A DNA stretch of 64,000 nucleotides from NCBI GenBank assembly GCA_035578905.1, contig JAQJVL010000668.1, positions 248,001 to 312,000 on the forward strand, in the 5' to 3' direction. The notes beneath the pieces were generated by a model. The model worked only from the letters and a program-made list of their open reading frames with translations. It made no database searches and had not been told where the DNA came from. The position numbers were made by a program, and so were the translations under genes. The first letter of the stretch is position 1, and the number at the start of each line of letters is the position of its first letter. Source of the DNA: Stictocephala bisonia. Taxonomy: Eukaryota > Arthropoda > Insecta > Hemiptera > Membracidae. Of this stretch, positions 1 through 10,320 are shown piece after piece.

Positions 1-453
1 TATTAGTGAGTGGATTTATAGTTGTTTTGTATAGATTTTGCGTTTAAGTTAGATAATGTTTGTTGAATAATTACCACTATACACACTTTTCCTTGAGAGC
101 CACTTCAATAAGACTGTAGTCAGTCAGTTATGTTGAACTATAGTATATAGTATTTTATATATATAGCTATATACTATAGCTCACATGAAGACGGGAAATT
201 GAAGTTCTGAAATTTGAAATAGAGTATCGGTGATATTTGTCAATAAGACAAGAAAAAGATTATGGTGTAGGCCTACAATTTTTTCACTGAGCGCTTGGCT
301 GTATTAAAGCCTCTTGATTAAATTGCTGGTTCTATATTAAAATTCTTGGCTCGAGAACATTTTAATAATTTACCTTTGCTACTCTAACAGTTTAGTGAGT
401 TCTCTATAATTTTCAAAACTTAAGTATCTGAGTCTCTAAACAATTTTGAATAC

Positions 454-462
<9 letters not shown>
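1..462. other. AT-rich non-coding flank
   Basis: No coding region is seen. The stretch contains a short dyad at 138-179 (arms CTATAGTATATAG and CTATATACTATAG) and one TAGGCCTA palindrome at 268-275. It leads into the AT microsatellite that borders the Tigger element. Confidence 0.5.

Positions 463-498
<36 letters not shown>
463..498. repeat. (AT)n microsatellite
   Basis: About 18 uninterrupted TA dinucleotides lie immediately left of the Tigger terminal repeat. The last TA (497-498) serves as the left target-site dinucleotide of the element. Confidence 0.95.
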
Positions 499-501
<3 letters not shown>

Positions 502-568
502 TAGAACCCCACTAATCCGAACCTCGTTAGTCCGAATTTCCGGATAATCCGAACCGGCGGCCTGTGCC

Positions 569-605
<37 letters not shown>

Positions 606-3332
606 TGCAAGTTAGAGTGAAGGGTGAGCAATTAACAGTACTGTACATGTTTCTGCAACGAAAACGGTTTATTTAGGTTTTAAGTGCAGTATATTGAAAA
701 TAATGAAAATTTATTCCTTTAAAAAAAGTAAAACACAAAAACAATGACATTGTAGGAATAGAAAGTTGACCACAGTATCCAGTATTTGTGGCCAACGTTA
801 ATTCTAAAAAAGCACAATACAAACAATTTACTTGTGAGTCCAGCAACAAAATAAAAAACTCGCACTCCGTGGCGCCTGTGTCGAAGCAAAGAACCAAAAA
901 ACATACAGTAGTAATAAAAATTATAACATAACAACATTAATTTAAAAAGGAAAAAATATAATTAGTAATTAAAGTTCTTACTTTAATAATTAATATAATA
1001 TAGGCCTACTTGCTTAAACAGTATATCATATAAGACTCCTTCCAAAGTACAATATACAAATAAACAACTTGAGTAGGCAGGTAGTAAACTTAAAAGATAG
1101 GCAGGTAGTATATAAATGTATATCAAGTAAAGTAGAGTACAGTACATTACAAATTTTAAGAAAGTTTAGTCATGTCAGTTAACTTCAATTGTTTTAAAGA
1201 AGAAAACCTGTTTGAAGAAGCAGTGCTGCGCCATCGTCGCAGAAACAATAGGTCAGTAGGTGTAGACACGGGGCTTTGCTCTGCGTATCTTAGGGCAAGA
1301 TCAAATGCGGCTGCTGCGTCGGAGTGCGATACTAGCTCACTGCCGCCGGTGCCGCTTCCCTCGTTATCGTCATCGCTGCTCTCGGGCTCAGGTTCTCGAC
1401 GACTCACCGCAGCTACGATGTCCTCATCTGAGAGATTCTCGTGGGTGTCGGGATCTCCTGCCACTCATTCATCCATGTCAGCATTGTTTGCGTCTTCACA
1501 ACCGGGAATTTCTCTCACCAGTTGAAGCAGGGGTCCTTGATCACAACAGTCATCTGGAGAATCGACGAAATTAAGGGAAGTCCAGAGCTTTCTCCAAGAC
1601 TTTCGAATTGCCTGTTCAGTGACGCCATCCCATGCCTCAGCAGACCAGTACGCAACGTCTTTTATCGTTACTCTTTTGATTTTCTCCATTAAAGTTAGTG
1701 TAGCATCTTCTTCTATAAGAGTGCGGAGAAACTTTTTGCGATAGGCTAGCTTCATTGCTTGGAGAACTCCTTGGTCCATTGGTTGCAACAATGCTGTAAC
1801 GTTGGGTGGCAGAAACATAGTCTTGATTTCGCCACTTTCAAGTTCAGTGACGTCTGGGTGAGATGGAGCGTTATCGACAAATAGGATTGCCTTATTTGGC
1901 AAGTCATTATCTTTGTTGAAGCGTTTGACTGCCGGCACAAATTGGTTGTGAAACCAAGTCTTAAATAGAGCCATGTCCATCCACGCTCGCTTTTGATTAG
2001 TGTAGTAAACCGGTAGGGACTTCATGTTTACATTCTTAAACGCCCTCGGATTTTTTGCTTTCGCAATCTTCATTAATGGTAATTTATGGTTACCAGTGGC
2101 ATTGCTACAGGCCATCAATGTTACCCTCTCTTTGTTCATTTTATATCCAGGGGCACGGTTTTCTTGCTGCGAAGCTAAACTTTTGTTCGGCAACGCTTTA
2201 AAGTTTAGGCCGGTTTCGTCAGCATTGTATATTTGCTGAGGAGAATAGCCTCCTTCACTTATAACATCAGAAAACTCGTCCAAATAAGCTTGTGCCGCCG
2301 CATTATCTGAAGAGAGCTGCTCTCCAGTAATCGTCAACTGGCGGATACCATGACGCATCTTCCACCGGTTCAGCCATCCATTGCTCGCAGTGAACGATTC
2401 ATCGCCATTCATTAAATTATTTAACTGCATAGCTTTTTCCTGTACAAGAGGCCCACTTAAGGGTGTACCTTTTTCTCTCTCTTGTACGAACCACAAATAG
2501 AGAGCTTCATCAACTTTGTCAAATTTCGAAACTTTTGATGTTTGGCGATTTTCGAGAGTTTGGCTAGAGGAGGCCGTGCAGAACTGTTCTAGCTTTGCCC
2601 GGTTTTTTTTCCAGTCAGAAATCGTAGCTTTTCCTACGCCAAATTCCACAGCTAGTTTTACTGCGCTTTCACCTTTATCTAAGCGATTCAAAACCTCAAG
2701 TTTCTCTTTTAAGGAACAAGTCGTATGTTTTCGTTTAGTTGCCATTGCTGTATGTTAATTACACTAATCACTAAAACCAGTCACAATGTTAGAACACAAT
2801 GTCAAGTCACAGTACCAAAAGTAAACAAACACTGTAATGGCCGAACGATTCAGACCGGACGTCAGACAGATACTGCGTGCGTGGCAGAGGCGGGATTAAG
2901 CCAATGGGTGGGGGGATGCGCGCGACGCGCCGTTGTCTTCACGCATTGGGAACCCGCAAGATGCTGCCACCCAACGGACATTTAGTGAACTCGATCAACT
3001 TAGAAATTACACAGAACAGTATTTATCATTGACTGCCCGAACTACACTCCCATTTACTGCCAAGTGTAGTACAGTGTTTGGTTATAAAACAACGATAGTC
3101 AGTTCTTTAGGTAATTTTTGTTACGTTTTTTAATTAATCGTTTAAATTAAATGTTTAGAAGCTAGAGGAATGCTTTTTTATGCTCTTTGTAGCATTGTTA
3201 TGTACAAATATCACGTTAACAATGTTTAATATAACAAATTCCCCTTTATAAACTTTTTTTCGGTTAATCCGAATTTTCCGTAATCCGAACCAGGTCCGGT
3301 CCCAATTAGTTCGGATTATCGGGGTTCTAGTG
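499..3332 (-). mobile_element. Tigger/pogo-type Tc1-mariner DNA transposon, full length
   Basis: The 2.83-kb element is bounded by inverted termini. The left end begins CACTAGAACCCC and the right end finishes GGGGTTCTAGTG. About 22 of the outer 24 bases match, and TA dinucleotides flank both ends (497-498 and 3333-3334), as expected for TA-targeting Tc1/mariner elements. Subterminal AATCCGAA-type words recur inside both ends. The interior carries one long minus-strand transposase reading frame and a 33-bp poly(T) tract at 571-603. The element looks structurally complete and fairly young. The only coding lesion seen is one in-frame stop near the transposase C terminus. Confidence 0.93.
1156..2745 (-). 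pseudogene. Tigger-like transposase, one in-frame TGA
   Basis: The frame begins at ATG 2745-2743 and runs about 528 residues if the TGA at 1467-1465 is ignored. Residues 1-55 form a psq/CENP-B-like N-terminal helix-turn-helix (MATKRKHTTCSLKEKLEVLN onward). Residues ~75-135 form the CENP-B-type second DNA-binding domain (LNRWKMRHGI). Residues ~165-370 are the DDE_1 nuclease core. Candidate catalytic acidic residues are D176 (NADETGL), D291 (FVDNAPSHPD) and D324 (QPMDQG), with the ~33-residue last spacing usual for pogo/Tigger. The TGA follows codon 426 and is in the same frame as an acidic Ser/Asp/Glu-rich tail that continues to 1156. TGA could derive from TGG by one change. The protein may still be made without its tail, so loss of activity is inferred rather than shown. 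Confidence 0.9.
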
Positions 3333-3334
3333 TA

Positions 3335-4089
3335 TAGTATATATATATAAACTATATTATATATCGTTTAAAAAACTATTAAAATGTTAGATACACTGGG
3401 TATAGGCCTATAAATGTCGACAAAATGTTGCCTGTTACAAAACCCATCATAATTTAAAGTAAAATGCCCCACAAAAAAAATTGCTTACTCTTATAAAAAA
3501 AAACTGTATGTGACAAATATGTTGAACTTTGTGCAGTGCAGTACTAACTATTAAAGAGTGTTTTAAATGTTTATTTTGCAACAACAAAAAATAATAATAA
3601 CTTGCTGATTTATAACTAAATTTGTTGAGAATATTCCAAATAATTACTGTATATTCTTTAACCTTACATATATATTCCAAAGATTTAATATTAAAAACAA
3701 TGTTATAAATTAGACAACTTCTAGACATAAATAATCTCTTAAAATGTTACGTATATTTTTATGTAAATGGTTAATGTCTACTTATAAAAAAGTACTTTTA
3801 CAACATTGTTGTGACCAAACATTTTTATTCAAAGAAGCCCAACGGAATATTGAGATTTCTAATACAACCAAATTAAATTGTCCTCAAAATATTTTTATAA
3901 ATATTACTTGTAAACATACAAAATTGTTTTCTATTTAATTCAATTTTGTAACATGGTATTATGAAGTCATTTTTTACACCGTCTAGCCATAGAGAATAAA
4001 TAAACAGAGGTCGTAACCTATAGTGTGAGGTTGTGCTCTTTATGCATATAATTAAAATTAAGATCCAAATGTCTTGAACGAGCTAGGCC
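3335..4089. other. AT-rich non-coding DNA
   Basis: Short open frames lack any recognisable domain and have AT-driven composition. One TAGGCCTA lies at 3403-3410. Nothing else can be supported. Confidence 0.4.
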
Positions 4090-4520
4090 ACAGAGAATAA
4101 ATGGTTCCAAATAATTGACACAAACTTTCCCCCTATTAAAAATCAAAACTTTGAAAATTACTAGTTTGATTCCCATATATTTTTTTTGCCATAACTGAAA
4201 AACTAGTCAAGTTAGAGACATGCGGTTTTTACTAAAATATGTTAAATTTTAATTCATATCTGTTCTGAAAATAATCAAAATTGTTAGAGCCATTTTTGAT
4301 AAGATTCTATTTTTGCTTGTGTTTTTACCTATAAAAATATTAAAAAAACTAAAATTAAAAAAAATTTGGTCTGAAGATATCGGCTAAATACACATATATA
4401 AATAAGCCTACCAAATTTCACAAAAATTGATCCATCCGTTCGGTCTCCAGTGGACAGACCCCAAAATTTTTTTTCGAAAAAAAACACTTTTGGGTTCACA
4501 ATAGTGAGCTTTTTTTACTT
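4090..4520 (-). repeat. Dispersed repeat family G, copy 1
   Basis: The sequence is an antiparallel copy of the family also present at 15240-15775, 32690-33285 and 45070-45475. Shared landmarks, on the opposite strand, are a segment around CCAAACGGATGGATCAATTT, then TTTAGCCAATATCT, then AAAACCGCATGTCT, and a terminus near TCTTTGGAACCATTTATT. The family has no intact coding frame. It may be the remnant of a non-autonomous element. Confidence 0.75.
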
Positions 4521-4689
4521 TATATAAAAATAGCTCAAGTTTGGGGAAAAAGCTAAACTAACTCCTATTATTAGCCTAATTATATAAGAACAGATAATTT
4601 TAGCTTCTGCTTAGGGCCAAAGTCATATCAGTGAGTTCGTATAGATTAGTAGTCAATGAGAAGAGTGAAGTATTCCTCAAACAAGAACT

Positions 4690-5110
4690 ATCTCCAACAA
4701 TGGTGCACCTTAACGGTTACTTAAATATTGGTGTACGGGACAATAATTCACCGGTTGCCACGATCGAGGGAAGTTATTAGGAGTGCACCAATTAAGCCGC
4801 AAGCCAACAACCTGTCTCCAGTCCACCAACGCCAGAACCGTGACAACAGCTGTTCCACCTGCCAGCCACCAGGCTTGCCAACTCTGATAAGGCTCTGACA
4901 TATTTCCCTCTCCTCGGCCTGTTGCTCGATTTCTGGGATAAATGTCTATCTCCATCTGAAACGGATTCGACCACCAAAATGTTCGCGATGCATTTATCTC
5001 AATATTCCTTAACTGGCTTTATTTCTATATTTAAATTTTAAATAAGATATATCTTTTCCAAGATATCTCCAAATGAATACATAACATTTTATTTTCAACT
5101 CCACCCCAAG
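4690..5110 (-). other. Possible LTR-retrotransposon remnant
   Basis: On the minus strand an AT-rich, AATAAA-bearing stretch (~5110-4985) ends at GCGAACA. It is followed by TTTTGGTGGTCGAATCCG and then a 60-80 codon open segment of ordinary base composition. This resembles an LTR end followed by a TGG-initiated primer-binding site and leader. No second LTR, gag or pol is visible, so the call is tentative. Confidence 0.22.
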
Positions 5111-5365
5111 GACACAAGCCCTTAATTTCAGACAATAAAATTGTAAGCAATTGAAAATCTTATTAGTTAACTCCCAAGAACGTGAATATCTTCACAGTCC
5201 TATCACCCCTTAGGATCACACACCACAGAAATATCTTTAAACCTACAAATTTTACGATTTTAAAAATTCGTGAACAAACGGAACTTTATATGACTGTGTT
5301 ACCAACCTACTTATACAGTACAGGTGTACATCAGGTTCCGACAGCTGTATGCTTTTTACAATATT

Positions 5366-5655
5366 CGCAAAGATGAAAGAAACAGAGACCGCATACAATA
5401 GTGCAGAATGGGTATCAAGCAATAGAAACTTGGGGTTCCGAGTAGTTGCTTTCCAGTTTGCCGTGCGTATGGTTTGGCCAGCGCCTTTGGCAGGCCCTCC
5501 CTTTACTCCCCTACAAATCCTGAGGGATAAACTTTGTAATTATAACTAGAAATTTATAAATAGTTACATTAATGGTAATTGGTAACTTACCCAGAGGCGT
5601 TCACTGCTGCCATAAGAAAGCAGCCTATGTTTATTTTTTACTTTCTCCTATATGC
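5366..5655 (-). mobile_element. MITE family M, copy 1
   Basis: This is a minus-oriented copy of a ~245-270 bp element whose termini read CAGAGAAGAAAGAAACAGAG in the best copy (50014-50257). Here the left end reads GATGAAAGAAACAGAGACCG. The interior preserves the CCTACAAATCCTGAGGGAT and AGGCGTTCACTGC landmarks. No coding capacity is seen. Confidence 0.7.
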
Positions 5656-6129
5656 GTTTGCATAGAGAAAATATTGTGATCATTCAAAAAAAGTTTGTTG
5701 AAAAGGAGATTTTAAAAAATAAAGGCGATAAAACATATTATCGATTCATTTAAAAAACTATATTATTTATGATGAAATAATTTTTCAATGATCCGACAGT
5801 TAACTACAGATTCATTTATAATAATAATAATTACTGTTAATTAGAAGTTGTATTTAATCATGCAGAATGGATGATGTAGGAAAGAACAACGAAGCCAGAG
5901 GACGTATTAAGTATTTTAATTATACGGAACGCCTCTCGCCCATAAAGGGTATCGGGTGTGAAGTCTATAATGGAACATATACTTGATCGAGTCTTTTATG
6001 ACGTGTTAACGTCCTTAGAACGATAAAAACTGTCGTAAATAACGGTCGAGTCGGTCCTTATATTACGTTTAAGGCAAATGGAAGCATGTTTACAAACTAC
6101 CTCTGCCAGACAAGTTCAGTGTCCAGGTT

Positions 6130-6394
6130 GTCTGATCCCACAGAGAAGCAAGAAAAAGAGGTCGCTTTCTTACTTATGGTCACAGTAGAAGTTACAACAA
6201 TGAACATTTTTGTAAATCTATTATCATTATTTTTATTCTTGAGGATTTGGAGGGGAGAGACTGACGATAGTGCTGCCACTACCACCCATACGGTGAACTG
6301 GAGAACTAAATACTCGACACACCAAGTTTCTAACTTGATACTCATTCAGCGCCTTATTGGATGTGACCTTTGTTTCTATCTGTGCAGAAGGTAA
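6130..6394 (+). mobile_element. MITE family M, copy 2
   Basis: Plus-oriented copy with ends CACAGAGAAGCAAGAAAAAG and CCTTTGTTTCTATCTGTGCAG. It shares the internal landmarks GAGGATTTGGAGGGGAGAGA and ATTGGATGTGACC with the copies at 44002, 46658 and 50014. The 102-codon open frame across it belongs to the repeat and is not a gene. Confidence 0.8.
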
Positions 6395-6714
6395 AAGTTA
6401 GGTTTATACATTAGAAATGAAACTCGTTTTTTTTTAAACTCAAATTTTTGTTTTTTTTCTCAAACACCAAAATCAGAATTTTTGGCGTCTGAGTTCTAGG
6501 TCAATCTACTGCGAAGTATTTTAAAGCATACCATACCCAGAGAAACTGATATTAATAGTAATATTTTTCGTTTATCGAAAATAATCTCTGGCTTTTTTAA
6601 TGATGTCTACTTTGTGTCTAGGTGACGTCAGCCTAGAAGTGAGAAGATGTTTTTCGCTTAGGCTACTCACCTATTGCTAATCACAGAGTATTTATTTCTA
6701 ATTTATCATCATTC

Positions 6715-7170
6715 ATCATTAACTAGTCGCGATACACTGTAGTTAATGAGCCCACTCGATCGTAGAGATATGATGGACGTATGAGTGTGACGAGTGTTCA
6801 TAGTTACTAAGGTCAACTGTTCCCTACTAGAACAACCATTTATAGCCAGGGAAACTAAGGAACCTAAAGCTTTACGTAGAATACGAACCACGTAGTATTA
6901 ATCTGATTTTTAGCTATCGGACAATCCTTACTATCAGTTCTCTTCCCAACACAACATCTGAACTTTGCTTATCACCAAACATGGACACCTCAGACTTCTC
7001 TAGTAGTGTGCAAGAAAATAATAACCATTGAGCAGATGCCGTGTCTGTAATAAGAGGACTAAGCATAGTAACCTGACGCCGACAATCTCCTCAACACTTT
7101 GTCTCCACATAGCTGGATTACAGCACTGCTCCAATAGTGCCGGAATCACATACTCATTACAGCTCATATC
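6715..7170 (+). repeat. Dispersed repeat family R, copy 1 (uninterrupted)
   Basis: This copy aligns with 38575-38715 plus 39340-39640. Shared words include GAGTGTGACGAGTGT, CAACTGTTCC, CGAACCACGTAGT, AACATGGACACC, GACTT-TCTAGTAGTGT and GTAGCTGG/CATAGCTGG. It carries the empty version of the site where a Harbinger element is inserted in the second copy (here AAACTAAGGAACCTAAAG). There is no coding capacity; the class is unknown. Confidence 0.75.
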
Positions 7171-7454
7171 AGCAGCTTGTTGTTACCGTGAACCCAATAT
7201 ACTAATCAGTGCCATCGTGAGAACGGTTCGAGTGGAGTGAAGACTACGACGTGGTGGCGCGGGTACCATGTCCATAAATTCAATTCAGATTTTAGAATTA
7301 ACCAATTCAAACCAGATTAATCTGATAACAATGGCAGAAGCAAGTCCTCACTTCATGTAAATATATAGGTAAAAATTCCTAAGACAAACCGTTTCAACTG
7401 GAAAATACAATTTTTTAAGGACTATTCTCGTTCAATAACAATCCATTGAGTTAT

Positions 7455-7990
7455 CTAAAAACTTACTTCATATTGTTATGGTCCACAGGGTCCCAAACTC
7501 TAAAAAAATCTCACTTCTTTGCTTATAACTGTTACTTCTATTTACACGCACTAATTAACTAAACTAAATACTACGAGATATTTAAAAACTAAAGTTAGTA
7601 GACAGACATTGTTAAAGCACTTGAAATTAATCGACTTATTTTACATAATTAATTTCACTTGACACCCTATAGTGTGTGTTAGCACAATATCTGACACTAC
7701 TCGGTGTACTGTCACTTTCACTGCGGGCTGAAGACCAACAATACGCCCTTCCACTGAGACTGACTCGTCGGCTGAGGAGTGTCGTTTTGTAGGCCCGTTG
7801 CAAGTCTAGAAGGTACAGCACTTTTAAGCCGGTTATGGAAGGGGGTCTAGTTCCACCGAGTTGATATTTCAGGAAAGTTCTGGCTCCACCTGTAGGCAAA
7901 TTAACTGCCATTAGAGCACCTTCTAGGAGCAACCGGATTGGTCTAGATACAGGTTGCCGCGCGAGACTGGTAGTTGCCATGATCAAGTCT
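7455..7990 (-). other. Unassigned GC-balanced block with 116-codon open frame
   Basis: A minus-strand frame (7986-7636) encodes 116 residues starting MIMATTSLARQPVSRP. I recognise no domain. The block is much less AT-rich than its surroundings and is followed on the minus strand by an AT-rich tail. This would also fit an LTR or leader of a retrotransposon. I do not assign a function. Confidence 0.2.
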
Positions 7991-8221
7991 CCCTAAACAT
8001 GCCTAATAATCGAAACTTTAGTTACTTTACTATGCAAACATAGTAATTAGGTAAATAATATATCTCAGACACTCTCAATTTTCTACAATAGATAGTTTAA
8101 TAGTATGAAATTAGAATGCTATGAGTTTTCGAGCTTGCTAACCGGCTCTAGACACTTTACAGGTTATACTAAAAAAAAATGAGTCTTCCTACGAATAACC
8201 TGTGTTGTTAACACCTGGCAG

Positions 8222-8412
8222 TGTTTACCGGCGTGATGGCTCTGGCTTTGACTAAGGCTTCGCACTGCGGGGAGCATTGTGTAAGGTTTGAATCCCCATT
8301 CCCCAATTGAGCTTACGGTCGATAATTCAATTCACAAGTTGAATAACGTTTTCGTACATACCTGCAGGGCCATGTGAACTGGAGATTAAGTTTATTTTAA
8401 TTTAAAAAAATA
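8222..8412 (+). mobile_element. tRNA-derived SINE family S1, copy 1
   Basis: The head GGCGTGATGGCTCTGG resembles a pol III A box. GGTTTGAATCCCC matches the B-box consensus GGTTCRANNCC except for one base. The body ends in a CTGCAGGGCCATGTGAACTGG-type segment and an A-rich tail. The same order is seen in the copy at 63117-63269. Confidence 0.7.
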
Positions 8413-8419
8413 ATAAACA

Positions 8420-10160
8420 GACAAAATAGCATAATAGTATAATTAAAACTGTCTTTATTTTGACAGTTAGTTATACAAGTGACTTGGACAACATGAGATG
8501 CACTCCCCCCAATTCCAACAGAACTCAATTAGTAGTCCACCCTAATGCTGTTGAAACATCCCAACAAATTGAGCGGTTCTTACACGGCCGAACTAGCGGA
8601 AGAGGTGCCGACACATTTGTTTTCATTTAGAGGGCGCTCCCCCCACCCAATTTGCACGCCGGACAAGACATCTGTCGGCCCATAAGTCAAGACGCCAACC
8701 CTTGCTCTGCTCCACTCCTGATTCTGCTTTGATCTACCGCCTGCTCTCTTGAAATAACGCTACCACTCGAGCCGCAGAGTGCTGAGTCACGGGTCCCTGC
8801 GTGAGGTCTACCTGTAGTGTAATACCACACCACCGAGTTGACCAACTTTCGACCCGTTTCATTGTTGCAGCGTTTTGGAAAATCCTTACTACTGCGTGCT
8901 GCGATTAAAAAAATCACCCTTTGTACCTGAATTTGTTATTTTATTTAAGTTACACGTTTAAGGAACATTACAGGTTTGCCAATACTTAACTCTACTTAAC
9001 CCTGCCAGACGCCTAAAAGTAGTTGTTTAAACTTGACTTTACAGGCAGACGCCCGATTTCAGACGATATTGCATAGGTCAGGCTATAGTTTGATTTCATA
9101 TAATCTGGACGTCATAAATATATAGCCTACTTTATATACAATAAAATTATTATGGAAAAGTGTGTGTTTTGATTATAATGTTGATCTTATTTTAATACGT
9201 CAACATTATAACTTACACAATTACGTCATCCTTATTTCTCTTTACTAACTACAACTTCTGATGCAAATGTTATTTTATTATTTCAACTTTTGAATTGTTT
9301 GTAAAGCATTTAATTTTAAAAATACAATTGTATATTTATGTATATATTTTATTCTAAATTAGTTCATACATATACTTGATGATTTAAAACATCATATCCA
9401 TAAATCTACCTTCAATTATTGAATATATTACCATGAATACAAATAATGACTTTTGAAAAATAATTGTTGCACTTGATGAATAATCATAATTATTCTCCAA
9501 CTTATAACTAACCAGGCCTATATTTTTTTCAAAACCTATATAAAATTAAGAGACTTTTGCAATCTGGAATATTCATACCAATCACAAAATATTGTTTCAA
9601 AAGACAATCCTTCCTATATAGCTGGTAAAAATTAAAATATATATGCCTATGTAATTAAAAAAAACCAACATATGCCCTACGCATATTTACTTACTAACAA
9701 ATCTTTTCAACATTCAAAACTGAAATAAAACATATGTAACTCTTTAAATACAAATAGATCTGGTAAGTATTTAAATATTAATTTTAATATTGCTTAAAAA
9801 TTATTTAAATGAAGTTCATTTAAGGAAAAGTCTCACTTTTTTATTGCCTTTGAGATGTCAAATGATCTGATTTCCGAAAAAATCAATTCCTTTGTGGGCC
9901 TATAAAAAACAAGTAGGGCCTTTATGAAATCAGAAGTAACTCCCTTTCAAACTCTATAAAATAAGATGAACGTAATCTCTAATTAATTATTGTAGCTGTT
10001 TCATATAACAATGAAACGTCACATCTTAGTTCCTACTATTTTTAAAATACGAAATTACAATTTGCTATGGATATTTTAAATATATAATTTTGTATGATTA
10101 TACAATATAGTTAAAAAAACCAGATACTAAAATATGAATATTAAACATTTGTTTAGCTCA
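8420..10160. other. Non-coding; GC-moderate block then AT-rich DNA
   Basis: About 8480-8920 is GC-moderate with an unrecognised 76-codon minus frame. From 8930 to 10160 the sequence is strongly AT-rich with no domain-bearing frame. Nothing further can be supported. Confidence 0.35.
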
Positions 10161-10164
10161 TTAT

Positions 10165-10320
10165 TCATTGGAAAGACGCCGATCGTCTTTTTTATTCGTC
10201 AATGGGCGAATGAGTGTGATGAGTGTAGATGAACGAGTGTAGTCATTGTTAGTAACTAAGGCCGACTGTTCCTCAGAAAGAACTATTTATTGATAGACTA
10301 ATAGCCAGGGAAAGTTATCA
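10165..10320 (+). repeat. Dispersed repeat family R, left-end fragment
   Basis: AAGACGCCGATCGTC, then GAATGAGTGTGATGAGTGTAG, GCCGACTGTTCCTCAG and TAGCCAGGGAAA match the left parts of the copies at 42660 and 38575. The right half is missing. Confidence 0.7.

Noticed and set aside
436..648. Lysine-rich and Tyr-Ile frame
   Set aside because: Translation of poly(T) and (AT)n at the Tigger end.
4710..4977. Protein-coding gene on the minus strand
   Set aside because: Two overlapping frames, no recognisable domain, and neighbouring sequence looks like an LTR end and leader.
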